Below, one piece after another: positions 47,748 through 59,325 of a stretch of 64,000 bases of DNA (positions are counted from its first letter, which is position 1; the number at the start of each line of letters is the position of its first letter). The DNA lies in NCBI GenBank assembly GCA_963931925.1, contig OZ007576.1, positions 17,983,657-18,047,656 on the forward strand, read 5' to 3'. The stretch is from Onchidella celtica. Taxonomy: Eukaryota > Mollusca > Gastropoda > Systellommatophora > Onchidiidae. A model generated the notes under the pieces. That model saw only the letters and a program-made list of their open reading frames with translations, ran no database searches and had not been told where the DNA came from. Both the position numbers and the translations under genes were made by a program.

Positions 47748-50700
47748 TCACTTTGACTGACAGCTTCTCTCGTGGCTTATTCTACCAATGTTTGACCCGA
47801 GAGTGCGATGGCAGTGATTGCAGGTCAGTCTTTTGGGTTCACTTTGGCGAGTGTTTTCATTCCGCCTCTGTCGTTTTGTCAGGTATGTTTCTTTTGCCTT
47901 GAAGTCTATTGCGAGCGTGCCACTGCGCAATTTTTGTCTCCATCTGCTTCGATCATTTGCAAGGTTCTCCCATTCATTGGGGTCGATGTTGAATGCTTTC
48001 ATCGTGACCTTGCAAGTGTCTTTGAATCGCAGATGTGGCCTACCTCTGGGTCGGTTGCCAGTAGCAAGTTCCCCGTAGAGAATTTGTCTGGGGATGCGAT
48101 CATTTTCCATACGGTGGAGATGTCCAAGCCACCGCAGTCTTTTTTTGCCTAGGAGAGCCTGAGTTGATGGAATGTTGGCTCGGCTCAGAACTTCGATATT
48201 TGAGATCCTGTCTTGCCACTTGATCTTGAGAATTTTGCGTAGGCAGCGCAGGTGGAAGGAGTTGAGGGATCTTTCATGTTTGGAGTAGGTGGTCCATGTC
48301 TCTGAGCCATACAGCAGGGTGCTTAGGACGCAAGTTTGGTACACGAGTACCTTTGTTTTGATGGTCAGCTTGCTATTGTTCCACACCCTTTTTTAAAGTT
48401 TGCCAAAAGCTGTGGCCGCCTTTCCTATTCTGGCATTTATTTCAGTTGTTATGTCTGTGCTACCACTGATGGTTGAGCCTAGGTAGCAGAATTTTCCCAC
48501 TTGCTCCAGAGGAGAGCCATTCAGCATGATTGGGTTGGGGTTTCTCAAGCCTTGTGTCAAAACTACAGTTTTTGAGACACTGATCCTTAGCATGAATTTG
48601 TCACAGGCTTTGGCAAGGCTATTGATGAGAGCCTGGAGCATGGTTTCATCGTGGGCCACGATTGCAGCATCATCTGCGAAGAGGAGCTCTTGTAACATAA
48701 TATGCTCTGTACGAGATTTTGCTTTTAGTCTGGCAACATTAAAAATGGAGCCGTCCACTCTGGTGTTAATAAGTACTCCACCTGAACATTGACCAAAGGC
48801 ATTCTTGAGTAGGGCTGCAAAATATATACCAAATAAGGTAGGAGCAAGAACACATCCCTGCTTCACACCGCTGTTTACAGCAAATGAATTGGATGTGCAG
48901 CCCTCAAAGTTGACACATGCCCTCATGTCAGTGTGGAAGGATGCAATAAGTTTTAGCAATGTTGGTGGACAGCCTATGGATTTAAGGACTCCATACAGGC
49001 CAGATCGGCTTACGGTGTCGAAAGCCTTTGTTAGGTCCACAAAGCATGTTATAAGCGGCCTGTTTTGTTCTTTACATTTTTCTTGGATTTGCCGAAGTGC
49101 AAATATCATGTCAATAGTTGATCGTTTGCTTCGAAAGCCACATTGTGTTTCTGGTAAGACTTTTTCCGCCAGTTGTTGAAGGCGGCAGAGGATGACGCGA
49201 GCAAAAGCCTTTCCAGTAATGCTGAGGAGGGATATGCCTCGATAGTTGTTGCAGTCGCCTTTGTCTCCTTTGTTCTTGTAAAGTGTGACAATTTTGGCGT
49301 CTCTCATATCATGTGGTATCACGCCTTCTTTCCCACACTGCAGTAACAGATTATACAGGTGTGGTAATAGTGGGCCTTTTAGGTCTTTTAATACCTCTGC
49401 AGGAATGTTGTCACTTCCTGTGGCTTTTCCAGCAGACAGGTGGTCGATTGCATTGGAAAGCTCGACTAAGGAAGGTTCAGCGTCAAGTTCGGCCATTATT
49501 GGCAGTTTTTGGAGGTGTTCCTCAAAATCTGGTGGAATATTTTTCTCAGTTGAATACAACAGAGAGTAATGCTCTACCCACCTATTCAGTTGTTCATTTT
49601 TATCTGTGATGGGTTCACCATTTACAGACTTAAGTGGGGCGCTTTTGGTGATGATTGGCCCAAGAGCTACTTTCATCTGACTAAAGGCGGTTTTCATATC
49701 TCCCTTTTCATTTGCCTCTTGTATGCTGTTACACAAGTCTGTCCAGTATTTGTTGGCGCAACGTCTTACCTCCAGCTGAAGTTTAGCTTTTGCATTTTTC
49801 AAACAAGTTTTTGTACTCTGATTGCAATTTTTGTTATACTCATTGAAAGCAGATTTCTTTTGCTCAATGAGAGGTAGGAGAATTTCGCTGTTCTGGGCTA
49901 CCCAGTCGTTGTTTGAAACTTTATGCTGTCCAAAAGACTTGATGGCACAGTCATGAATTTTTGAACTGAGAGTGTTCCATGTTTCATCTACCGAGTCACA
50001 TTGGGTGACATTATCCATGCTTTCAGCAAATAACTTTTCAAATGACTTTCTATTTGATTCATCTCTGATTGCTGTTACATTGATCTTAGGGATTGAAGGG
50101 GCTTTTGATCTGTATATTTTCTTGGCCGAAATTTTGATTTTGCTGACTACCAGTGCATGGTCGGTGTCACAGTCAGCACTGTGGAGGGAACGAGTTATTT
50201 TTATACAGCCCAAACTCTTCCTCCTTGAGAGAATAAGATCTAATTGATGCCAATGGCCAGACCTGGGATGGCGCCATGATGTTCTTTCGCATCTCTTAAG
50301 GTCAAAGTACGTGTTTGTAACACATAATGAGTTTACGGAGCATAGCTCCAGAAGGCGCTGCCCGTTTTCGTTGATGTTGCCAATGCCGAAGTGCCCAATG
50401 CACTTTGGCCATGCGGAGTGATCTGCTCCCACTCGAGCGTTAAAGTCACCCAGAATTAGCAGGCCTTCGGTGAGAGGGATGTTGTGGAGAGTCCTCTGCA
50501 ATGCCTCGTAGAAAATGTCTTTGGTTTCGTCAGAGGAGGTAAGTGTTGGGGCATAGACACAGATAATGTTGGTAAAACCAGACCGGGTGTTCAGTCTGAG
50601 TGTCATGATGCGTTCTGACACTCCAATTGGAGTTGCGATCGAATTGATAAGGGAGTTTTTTACGGCGAAGCCCACGCCGTGGATTCTCGGCTGTTCGCTG

Positions 50701-50966
50701 CTAAGGCCCTGCCAGAAGAAGGTGTAGTTTTCTTCTTTGACTGACCCGGAGTCGGGAAGTCGAGTTTCTTGAAGGGCAGCGATGTCGATGTTTAGTAGCT
50801 GAAGTTCTCGATCAATAATTTGGGATTTCCTGATGGAGTCAATATTAGTGAGATCTTGCTGTTGCAAGCCTGGGCGCATTGTTCTGACGTTCCAGGTACC
50901 AAGTTTTAGTATTTTTCTGTTTTTGCCAGGTGCACACTTTACGTCAGCTTTTTGACTTTTGGTCTA
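47748..50966 (-). pseudogene. LINE endonuclease-reverse transcriptase ORF with one in-frame stop
   Basis: The frame is open from just after a stop at about 50967; the first ATG is at 50879. The endonuclease starts KLGTWNVRTM, upstream of that ATG, so translation probably begins earlier. Endonuclease motifs follow: IDIAALQETRLP, LLILGDFNARVG, SWRHPRSGHWHQLDLILSR and CDTDHALV. The RT has CNNYRGISLLS, CGFRSKRSTIDMIFALRQI, FVDLTKAFDTV, GVKQGCVLAPTLF and LLFADDAA. A TAA at 48393-48395 interrupts the frame; the same frame continues to 47748 with RWLGHLHRM and a C-terminal CCHC-type finger (CNHCHRTLGSNIGRISHERSC is 21 long; key residues C, C, H, C). One nonsense codon in about 1070 means a recently active lineage. 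The protein would nick target DNA and copy LINE RNA there. Confidence 0.87.
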
Positions 50967-51651
50967 GCTCCAACCACCTTATGAAGCAGGCTGACGTGGC
51001 GGAACAACACCCAACTGCCTGGGGGCTGCCCAGGTTACGGCGGGCGGTAGTTGATCAATGCAGCTGAAAAGCCGCTCCCACCGACAGAGGGGACCCCTGG
51101 CTCTCATCCGTACGCCAAATGGATTGAGCTTATCACCGGTAACTGCCACCTCCCGTGTTGTGCCCATCCGTAACGGATGGCTGGAGTGTCCTCTCCAAAT
51201 CGGAAATGGGTGGGCTTATAGAGGAGAGACAGACGCTTGCCAAGCCCGAGCAAACGCCTCCTCGTTTTGCTGCCTTGCCTGGGCTATTTTTAAGAGATGG
51301 TGCTTTGCCCAGAGGCACCACCCCTCTCTCTGCCATTCTAGTTAAACCCAAGGGAGAGACCAGGTCAATACATTTGGAACTAGTCCGGCTGCAGGAGATG
51401 CTGGAAGCCAGTTTGATGCAGTTCTCCCTGACAACCACCTTCGGGTCTCCACTCCTGATTTTCTGTCTGGGTTTACTCCCATAGCCTTTGCTATCATAGC
51501 AACACACAAGGCAGTGTGGTATTTGTATTCAGGGTTACCTTCCCCTAGTCTTCCTCTCTCCCGAGATGACCCACAAGACAGCGGGGGTGACAGTAGCAGG
51601 CTGTATTGTGTACTGTCGTACAATAGCAGAAAACTCTGGCCTGACAAAACT
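50967..51651 (-). other. LINE 5' region
   Basis: This is the segment upstream of the endonuclease frame inside the LINE. A 124-codon minus-strand frame at 51133-51507 (beginning MCCYDSKGYG) has no recognisable domain and may be untranslated leader or a remnant of a first ORF. GC content is higher than in the surrounding element. Confidence 0.55.
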
Positions 51652-51660
51652 TGGACAATA

Positions 51661-52105
51661 GCATATGTATATTTATATGCGACGTTCTGTGATAATATAC
51701 AATTATTGTAGCACTTAAGAATTAAAGTGATAAACTTCTCTCACACAGACATACTGTAAAGACTGAAATATTGAGCAACTAGCTCATCGCTTCATTGAGC
51801 GTAATTAATACATTCATAGAACATGAACGAACAATAGTTAATTAAAGTAATGGTATCCTGGCAGCAGTAGGTCTGGTCGCTCGGTTTGCCATTTTCTCAT
51901 CTCATTGACCCGCAGACAAAGGCGTCAAGGTTGTCTGAAACTCAGGTCATGGTCAGGATGGACGCTAGTGGAAAAAGGAATCACATGGAAATTTTTGAGA
52001 AAGAATGTCCATAATTGGTAGGACAATATAATGTGAAACCATCCACGGTCTCCGAAAAAGGTGAAAAATGCTCAACCTCAATGTTCAACAGACTATTTTA
52101 GAACA
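51661..52105 (-). other. Element B 3' untranslated region, part before the LINE
   Basis: Aligns on the minus strand with the 3' untranslated region of element A (for example the TGCGGGTCAATGAGATG block, GACCTGAG/AACTT and CTACTGCTGCCA), which identifies it as part of B and not of the LINE. Confidence 0.75.
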
Positions 52106-55100
52106 CTAAATCAAACGGGACAATACATCAGCTTGTAAATTATCCTCCCCAGGTATAGCCCGAATAGTAAATTTGTATTCCTGGAGCGCAAGGCTCCATC
52201 TGGTTAGTCGAGCATTCTTGGCTCTGTTCGACTTAAGAAACAGTAATGGTCGATGATCCGTTTCAATTATAAATTCGGACATTAATAAGTATCGAGAAAA
52301 TGCATCTACCGCGTAAACAATTGCGAGGCACTCTCGTTCGACAATCGCATAGCGCGTCTCTCGATCAAGTAATTTCCGGCTTGCATATAAGCACGGTCGC
52401 AAGAAACCGTCACGCTGTTGGAGTAACACGGCGCCTATTCCTTTATCTGACGCATCCGTTCGGACGACGAATGTCTGGCGTATATCGGGTAAAACAAGCA
52501 GGGGGAAAGTAGAAAATAAATTCTGGATAGTCTGAAGGGCATCAGCGCACTGAGGCGTCCAGACGACTCTATTTGGAAGATTCTTCCTCGTTAGATCTGA
52601 TAACGGGGCTGAGAGAGAGGAAAAGTTTGGTATAAATTTCCTGTAATAATTCAAAAGTCCCAACAAGCTACGGACTTGCTTTTTAGTTTTAGGGGGTTGC
52701 AGTTTCCAAATACTGGATATCTTGCGATCGTCTGGAGTCTGAACCCCGCGGGTTAGTGTATGACCCAAAAAGTTTATATGGTGATATCCCAGGAACACTT
52801 TACTGGGTCGCGCGGTAAGGCCAGCTCGGCGAAGAGCGGCAAAAACTTCACGAAGGGCCATTAAGTGGCCAGCCCAATCAGCCTGAAAAATACATATATC
52901 ATCGAAATATGATAGAACGCAGCGCAGTTCATTTAGTAAGATGTTCATCATGCGCGCGAACGTGGCTGGTGCAGTAACCAGTCCAAAAGGCATATATTTC
53001 CATTGCATTAAACCCAAAGGGGTTTGAAAAGCTGTATATTGTTTACTTCCTTCTTCGAGAGGAATCTGCCAATATCCTTTGGATAAGTCTATTTTAGAGA
53101 AGATACTTGCATTGGATAACCGCGCGAATAAGTCCTCCTGATTGGGAATGGGTTCCGCATCATAGATGGTTATAGCATTGAGCTTTCCATAGTCAATACA
53201 AAAACGTACGGTATCGTCTTTCTTCTTGACCAAGACAATCGGCGAGCAATACGGACTTGTTGATCGCTCTATCACACCTAGCCGTAGCATGGCACGTACT
53301 TCTGTAATTATCGTTTCGTGAGCGTGCAGCGGGCGCGGGTACGGTTTAACAAACACCGGTACGTCTGTCTGAAGTCGTATTACATGTTGGACTAAAGACG
53401 TACAACCCGGCAAATCAGTGAACACCGTGGCAAATTCTTGGAGCAGGTGTGTAAGATCCTGTTTCTGCGACGGCGTAAGCTCATCATTAATATTAACATC
53501 GTTTATACTCTCGGTGGCCTGTAATATGGGCAACGATTTGTCGATACTCAAAGGGTCCTCGTCGTCGACAGTAACTAAAGCCGCGTTGGCCCTTGGGACG
53601 ACATGAACGGAGTTGTTACGACGATCATCGCTAGGCAGGTACTTTTTCAGCATATTAATATGAAATATTTTCCTCTGCCCGCGAATATCTATCAAATAAT
53701 TCACTCTGGAGAGTCTCTTAAGGACTCTGTATGGTCCCTTCCAAGTTAGAAGGAGTTTGTTTTGCGATTGCGGCAAAAGAACAAGTGTCAGATCTCCGAC
53801 TGACAAGGCGCGCATTTGGATGCCCTGATCGCGATAAAATTTTGAAGAACTCGCTCTAGCGCATGCAAATTGCAGAGCGGTTTTGCATGCATTAATAATT
53901 CGTTGTCGGAGATCGACAACATATTGATACGCGCATCGCGTATCATAATCGTCGGTTTCAGAGCCGGCGAACAATTGACTAAGTATGGCCATCGGGCCAC
54001 GTGGTTTACGTCCGTATAATAACTCAAATGGGGAGAAACCCGTGGACGCGTTCGGGAGTTCCCTATAGGCGAAGAGAATAGCGGGGAGCTGACGGTCCCA
54101 GTCTCCAGGTTTGTCGGCGGATACGCGTGCTAGCATAGACTTCATGCTCGCATTCCACCGCTCGCAACAACCATTTGACTGCGGATGATAGGGGGACGTT
54201 AATTTCTGTTTAATTCCCGCTAATTCTAGTACCTTTTTGTATGCAAGGCGTTATTTACAAGGCATACCTTGAAACTAACTCTAGCGTTATTTTCAAGGCA
54301 TACCTTAACAGCTCCTGATTGGTCAATGAAACATGCCTTGAAAATAACGCTGGCGTTAGTTCCAAGGCATACCTTGAGTCCAATAAACAATACATAGCTA
54401 CCCCGGCGGCTTTCCCTGATATGTCAATCTGACTACTACCCAGACGAACATCGGCCTACGGCCTCGATGATACAAACTGACTAGACCCTCACGTCGTTAC
54501 ATATCAGCCTGACAATGCACAGTCTAAGGCTCCACGTTTAGAAATACTGAAACAGCTTCTGATTGGTCAATGAAACATGCCTTGAAAATAACGCTGGCGT
54601 TATTTCCAAGGCATGCCTTGAAAATAACCACTTCGTTTTTGTATAGATCAGAGGTGAATTGTGGTCCTCTGTCTGAAAGAATCTCGGTCGGAAATCCGAC
54701 TCGCGAGAAAATAGTAACAAGTGCCTCAGCGACATGGTCAGCCGTAATGTCTCTTAAAGGAATAGCCTCAGGCCAGCGCGTCGCGTAGTCGATTACCGAA
54801 AGGATGAATCGATGGCCTCTGTCTGATTTACTAAGAGGACCTACTATGTCAACTGCGACACGCTCGAATGGTGTTGAGACTGGAGGCATCTCCTGAAGGG
54901 GTGCGCGTGATGCTTTACCTTTAGGTGTACGTTTTTGACATACATCGCAGCGCGCCACAAAACGGTTCACGTCCGAGTATACACCAGGCCAGAAAAAATG
55001 AGCCAATATCCGTGATTTGGTTCTGGCTGAACCTTGATGGCCTGAAAATGATGTATCATGCGCGAGACGCAGAATGTCGCGGCGGAACGACTTAGGCACC

Positions 55101-57022
55101 ACGAGCTGTTCAATGGTCTCACGTTTACTTCGGAAATTTCTGTATAATAATTCATTTTTAATGATAAACGGAGAGGCATTTCCGTTCTGAGGCTGAACTT
55201 TCGCAAACAGCGGTTTTAGTGATGGATCGCTTTGTTGTTCCTTATAGAAAACTGTGGGCGTGACATTAAAATCAAACGCAGGGGTTTGTAAATTACCATC
55301 CGGTGGACGTTTTGACTGTTGTCGTGTGGTGACACACGCAACGTTTTCGTTCCAAACTTTTAACTGGCCGTCAGGTGTATCATTGACCTGTGGTAAATTA
55401 CCAATAATTAGATCGGCAACCGGATTTGGTAATACGCATGCCGTTACGACACCTGTAATGAATGGCGTGTCGATGTATATCTCCGCGAGACGGAATCGCT
55501 CGACGGAGCCCCCGAAAGTAATGCAAGTTGCCTGTTGTTCAATCAGCTGGGTCGGTCTGACCAGTGATTCCCCAACACCGATAGTGGTGCAACCTGAATC
55601 GCGTAAGACAGACGCGGGTATGGCGTTAACATGACCCTCATATAAGGTCAATGACCCGTGTTGATGGAGGGCCGACATAACCGGAACGGTGCCCGTCATG
55701 GGCGACGTGAGTTCAACGCTACGGCTACTCTGTGCAGCCGGAACAATGACGGTGCAAGCATTTGCAGCTTCAAACTTAACCCTACAATATTTTGACGTAT
55801 GGCCTGGTTTATTGCACCGATAACACCTAGTGCTGTCATATATATTACGTCTGGGTTGCATTGGAGGTACATTATATGGATTATTATAATATGCCCAAGG
55901 AGGTGGACATGGTGGGCGCTGATAATGGTAGCCCTCGTTAACGTCACGACGGGGTGGACCTGAATAGCGAATAAAATGTCCCCGAGTGGGAGGTCCAGCA
56001 CGGCTTGGAAAACCGCGAGCTTTATTGGGCGGCGGTTCGGAATATGCACGCGGAGGCGGCGTCTGGCGATGAACTGGTCGGGAATTTCTTGTACCCATTG
56101 GCGCAGTTCCACCGACTCCGGCATAAAACGGTTCGCTAGTTTTGGCTTTAGCCAGCGAACGATTAGGGTGTGCGGACGCGTACTGTTCTACTAAGGACGT
56201 GATTTCCGCTAACGTCTTAGGTGGCCACTCCTTAATGTGGGAGACTAGTTCTGAATGGCACGCGTTAAATATTTGGTCCTTCAGAACGAGCTCATAAAGC
56301 CCTTTAAAATTACCGTCAGCGACACCGGCCAGCTGAATCCAGCGGTCTAAGTAGTGCTTTAGGCGGACGACGTACGTTGAAAAATTTTCGGACGCGTCTG
56401 GCTTACAACTCCGGAATCTTTGGTGAAAACCGTCCTCTGTGTGTTGAAAACGCTTTAAAAGAGCCTTTTTAAGGATGTCGTAATTTTTAGAATCCTCGAT
56501 GTTGAGGCCATGGAATACCTCAAGTGCACGTCCCGTTAATAAATTTGCAAGGCACGAAGTCCATTCAGTTCTTTCCCATCCGGCGGCTACCGCGTGGAGC
56601 TCAAAACGATGAATATAAGAATCGATCTGGTCGACCTTATCATTATAGGTTGGAAGCTTTGGTTTTGCTTTAACATTATTCGTTGGAACACTTGGATCCG
56701 CGGTCGGTTGGTTTCCTTGCAGCTCTAATTTCTTTAGGGCAATTTCGTGCTCTCGATGAGCCGCTTTGTCGGCTCTTTCTTCTTTTTCTCTTTGTCGTTC
56801 TCTTTCTTCTTTTTCTTTTTCTCGTTCGCGTTCCGCGGCCTTCTCGGCTCTTTCTTCTTTTTCTTGTTCTCGTTTGCGTTCCGCGGCCTTCTCGGCTCTT
56901 TCTGCGGCACGCTCTTCTCTAGCTAGGTCTTCTTTTAGTCTACTCTCGCACCAAGAAGCCAGCTGGTCCTCGGGTATGCCTAACAGCTTCGCTGAATTTA
57001 TATAGGAAGTGTAATCGGCCAT
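52106..57022 (-). CDS. Element B gag-pol coding region (fossil, split by a MITE)
   Basis: Starts at 57022 with MADYTSYINSAKLLGIPEDQ, clearly related to element A. A charged tract rich in Glu, Arg, Lys and Ala covers about 56735-56965. The CCHC knuckle CYRCNKPGHTSKYC is near 55786-55830 and the protease motif RDSGCTTIG near 55575-55605. Integrase comes next, with CDVCQKRTPKG, VDIVGPL and DRGPQF between about 54650 and 54960, and its C-terminal part with the WKGPYRVLKRL module near 53730. RT (PYCSPIVLVKKKD, FGLVTAPATF, YFDDICIF) and RNase H (RTDASDKGIGAVL, ETDHRPLLFL) reach the stop at 52106. Integrase therefore precedes RT, as in element A. A 393-bp MITE sits in the integrase region; otherwise the region looks nearly open. 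Confidence 0.9.
54243..54635. mobile_element. 393-bp MITE in the integrase region of element B
   Basis: Flanked by a perfect 9-bp duplication TTTTTGTAT (54234-54242 and 54636-54644). Ends form an imperfect terminal inverted repeat of about 29 bp: the left starts GCAAGGCGTTATTTACAAGG and the right, reverse-complemented, starts CGAAGTGGTTATTTTCAAGG. The palindrome-like word CAAGGCATRCCTTG recurs several times. A block of about 45 bp (TGATTGGTCAATGAAACATG onward, ending GCTGGCGTTA) occurs twice, near each end (54313-54358 and 54557-54602). No transposase. A 9-bp duplication would fit Mutator-like or Merlin elements, but the termini do not settle it. Confidence 0.85.
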
Positions 57023-58408
57023 TATGATTAGTTACACTCACAATAGGTCTCTACAGGAGATCTATTAATGTTAATGGACAGGTATCCGGATAAATTCACG
57101 CAATAACCCGTCTGACAGTGTACTATGTTATCACTGTAGTATTTACGTTAATCCGATACGCGATAAAAAATATTTACTTATTTAACTCCGCGATTATTAA
57201 TCCCTGAGGCAATTTGCACTCGTCGGGTCAACGTCACTAGTAGACGACAAAATACAAACAATGTTCCTTCTTCAATGAAATCGCAGTGTCCTTACTGTTA
57301 TCACTGCCGATGTAATATATAATTACATGTGAATCAACGAATATTAGATCGTTGATTAATATTTTTAGCTATTTTTCTATAGCTCTTGTATAATTGCAAT
57401 TGCAAGGTAATTTTATTACCTGAAGTTCTCTTTAAAGAACAATAACTTCAGTAATTATATACTGGATATTCAAGGCAGGTGCACAACTGCACTTGAATGG
57501 GGAATCAATATTCCCAATATATAAGTATATACTCTGGCGTATCAGCTTTATACGTCACAATAACCAGATAAACTCAATCAATGCGTCAATGTAGACACAT
57601 GACTCACACAGGCATTATATTAAACAAAGGAATGTACCAACACCATAATGATAAAGGTCTAATGAAAAAAAATACACCAAACACGACGCTAGACAAACAA
57701 GAAAAGACGAACGATAACAGACCCTACAAGTTCTGAATATAATTACAGATAGGTGAGAAGAGAACAAGAGAGACGTCTTCCCAAAGAGACGAGGAAGATG
57801 TGAAAGCCACAATCTAAACAAATATACAGGTCCCTAACAAAGACTATTCTCACGAATGCGAATCCTCACTGTTTTAATCACCACTGGTTGTTGCGAGACC
57901 GCAGACGTTGTCGTCGAAACGGCAAAATCGGCGACCAAGCCACCACTTTGGCACAGAGGACACGCACACGTAAGAACCCTCGCCGACCTCCCGCAGTTTT
58001 AACAAAGAAGAAAAGTATAAAAAGCCTGTAAAACACGAGGAGGAACACTCAACTCCCCAGACGCAGACAAAATTTTAGGATGGAATCACTTAACTTTCAA
58101 GGAACTGGGTGGTAATTCCTTTAGCCCTTGCGTACACCACAGTCAGTCTTTTTTGTCTTTCACCGTTCCAAGTTCTGTTCTGTAGTCTGCCTGGCCTCGG
58201 TCATCGGGTCAATGGGAGAGCAGCGACATATGTGGAAGTAAAAATAACAAAGCAGTATACAAAACTAAATAATAAATAATTTTAAACTAGCTCAACGTGC
58301 GACACCCCGTGAGCGACGGATCATGAAAAGAACAAAAATGTAATGCAAACAAAGAGAAAAGGTGATTATAATCTAACGAATTTAAGAAATTAAGGATTAA
58401 GAAATTTG
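57023..58408 (-). other. Element B leader
   Basis: Non-coding leader of about 1.4 kb between the 5' LTR and gag, the same length as in element A. It contains AT-rich palindromic stretches (for example around 57318-57372, with ATTAGATCGTTGATTAAT) and CACTGT/GTTATCACTG words resembling the degenerate units in the leader of A. Confidence 0.65.
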
Positions 58409-58423
58409 GTAAGTCCCCTCCAG
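58409..58423 (-). other. Element B primer-binding region
   Basis: On the minus strand CTGGAGGGGACTTAC follows the 5' LTR directly, matching CTGGAGAGGGAC at the same place in element A. The tRNA is not assigned. Confidence 0.6.
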
Positions 58424-58593
58424 TGTCGCGATGTGGGTTAGATGGGGAGAATTCGACTGACACTCTTTCGAGGTCCGCTCCCACAATCGACGAACACACA
58501 AAAAAAAATACTTGCACTCTAAAAACTAAATAAATCAATTGCTTTGATTTTTAGCAGAACTGTAGGGCAGTTTAATTACAGGAATTAATGTAA

Positions 58594-58796
58594 TGTTGAT
58601 ATAAGATATTGACTGACAGGTCTTAATAACACAACAAAGACGTTTCAACTCAAGAGCAAATTTATTGTGTGCCGCATGTCCTTGATTACAATAACAAGGG
58701 GCGTCACTCCAGAACATAGAAACAAAAGAGTAATTACGTAATTCGTACTTCATTAGTTTTGGGGTTTTATGAATTAAATATTAAGATATATCAACA
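58594..58796 (-). repeat. Element C 3' LTR
   Basis: 203-bp LTR with inverted ends TGTTGATATA...TATATCAACA; matches 62036-62255 except for a 17-bp stretch absent here and about one substitution. Confidence 0.92.
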
Positions 58797-59325
58797 TCCC
58801 CCCTTGTTTCCATAAACAAGTTGACTGTATTCAATAATGGTAATTAAAACTATACTTAAGTAGCACTAAATTTAATCAAAACACTCTAGAGGTTATTTGA
58901 CCTCATCCAGAGGAGGGTATTATCATGACCTTTTGTCTTCTGGTCCTTACAAAAAAATTGTCATTTCTGTAACTTGCTTTTTCACTTGATAATGATGCAG
59001 ACATGATTACACTTGACATGGTTTAATTTTGTTATAAAAGAAAAACATGATCAGACTAATATATATGTGAATATGTTTTGTTTGTTTGTTTGTTTCTGTT
59101 TTCAGAACAGTGTCATTCTTTGACAGTAAAATTAGAACAAAAACACATTAGTCATGGTTCAAAACGTTTTTGTGATTTGATAGTTCTATTACAGCACATT
59201 TCGTACGCTTGACCAGGCGTGCTGGTGTTTATGAGTTTTGTGTGGGGTGTTTGATTATACTACTTCAAATAAAATACATGTACTGAAATTATGGTATGCA
59301 ATAAATGGGTATTTTAAACAAGTGT
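58797..59325 (-). other. Element C 3' untranslated region and polypurine tract
   Basis: The minus-strand polypurine tract ACAAGGGGGGA abuts the LTR at 58797-58807. The rest is AT-rich and non-coding, with a TTTG repeat near 59078-59095. Confidence 0.7.

Larger units (their letters stand above)
47693..51651 (-). mobile_element. LINE (APE-type, RTE-like) inserted in element B
   Basis: The LINE is flanked by a 9-bp target duplication TGGACAATA (47684-47692 and 51652-51660). It lies on the minus strand in the same direction as its host element. At about 3.96 kb, with an upstream segment before the endonuclease, it looks close to full length. Its 3' end (left) finishes in a short AT repeat (CATATATA) and not a long poly(A), which is common in RTE-like LINEs. 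Removing it restores collinearity between elements A and B around the target site. Clade assignment (RTE-like) is from overall protein character and is not certain. Confidence 0.85.

Noticed and set aside
48526-50247. Plus-strand ORFs across the LINE
   Set aside because: They are antisense shadows of the LINE endonuclease-RT frame.
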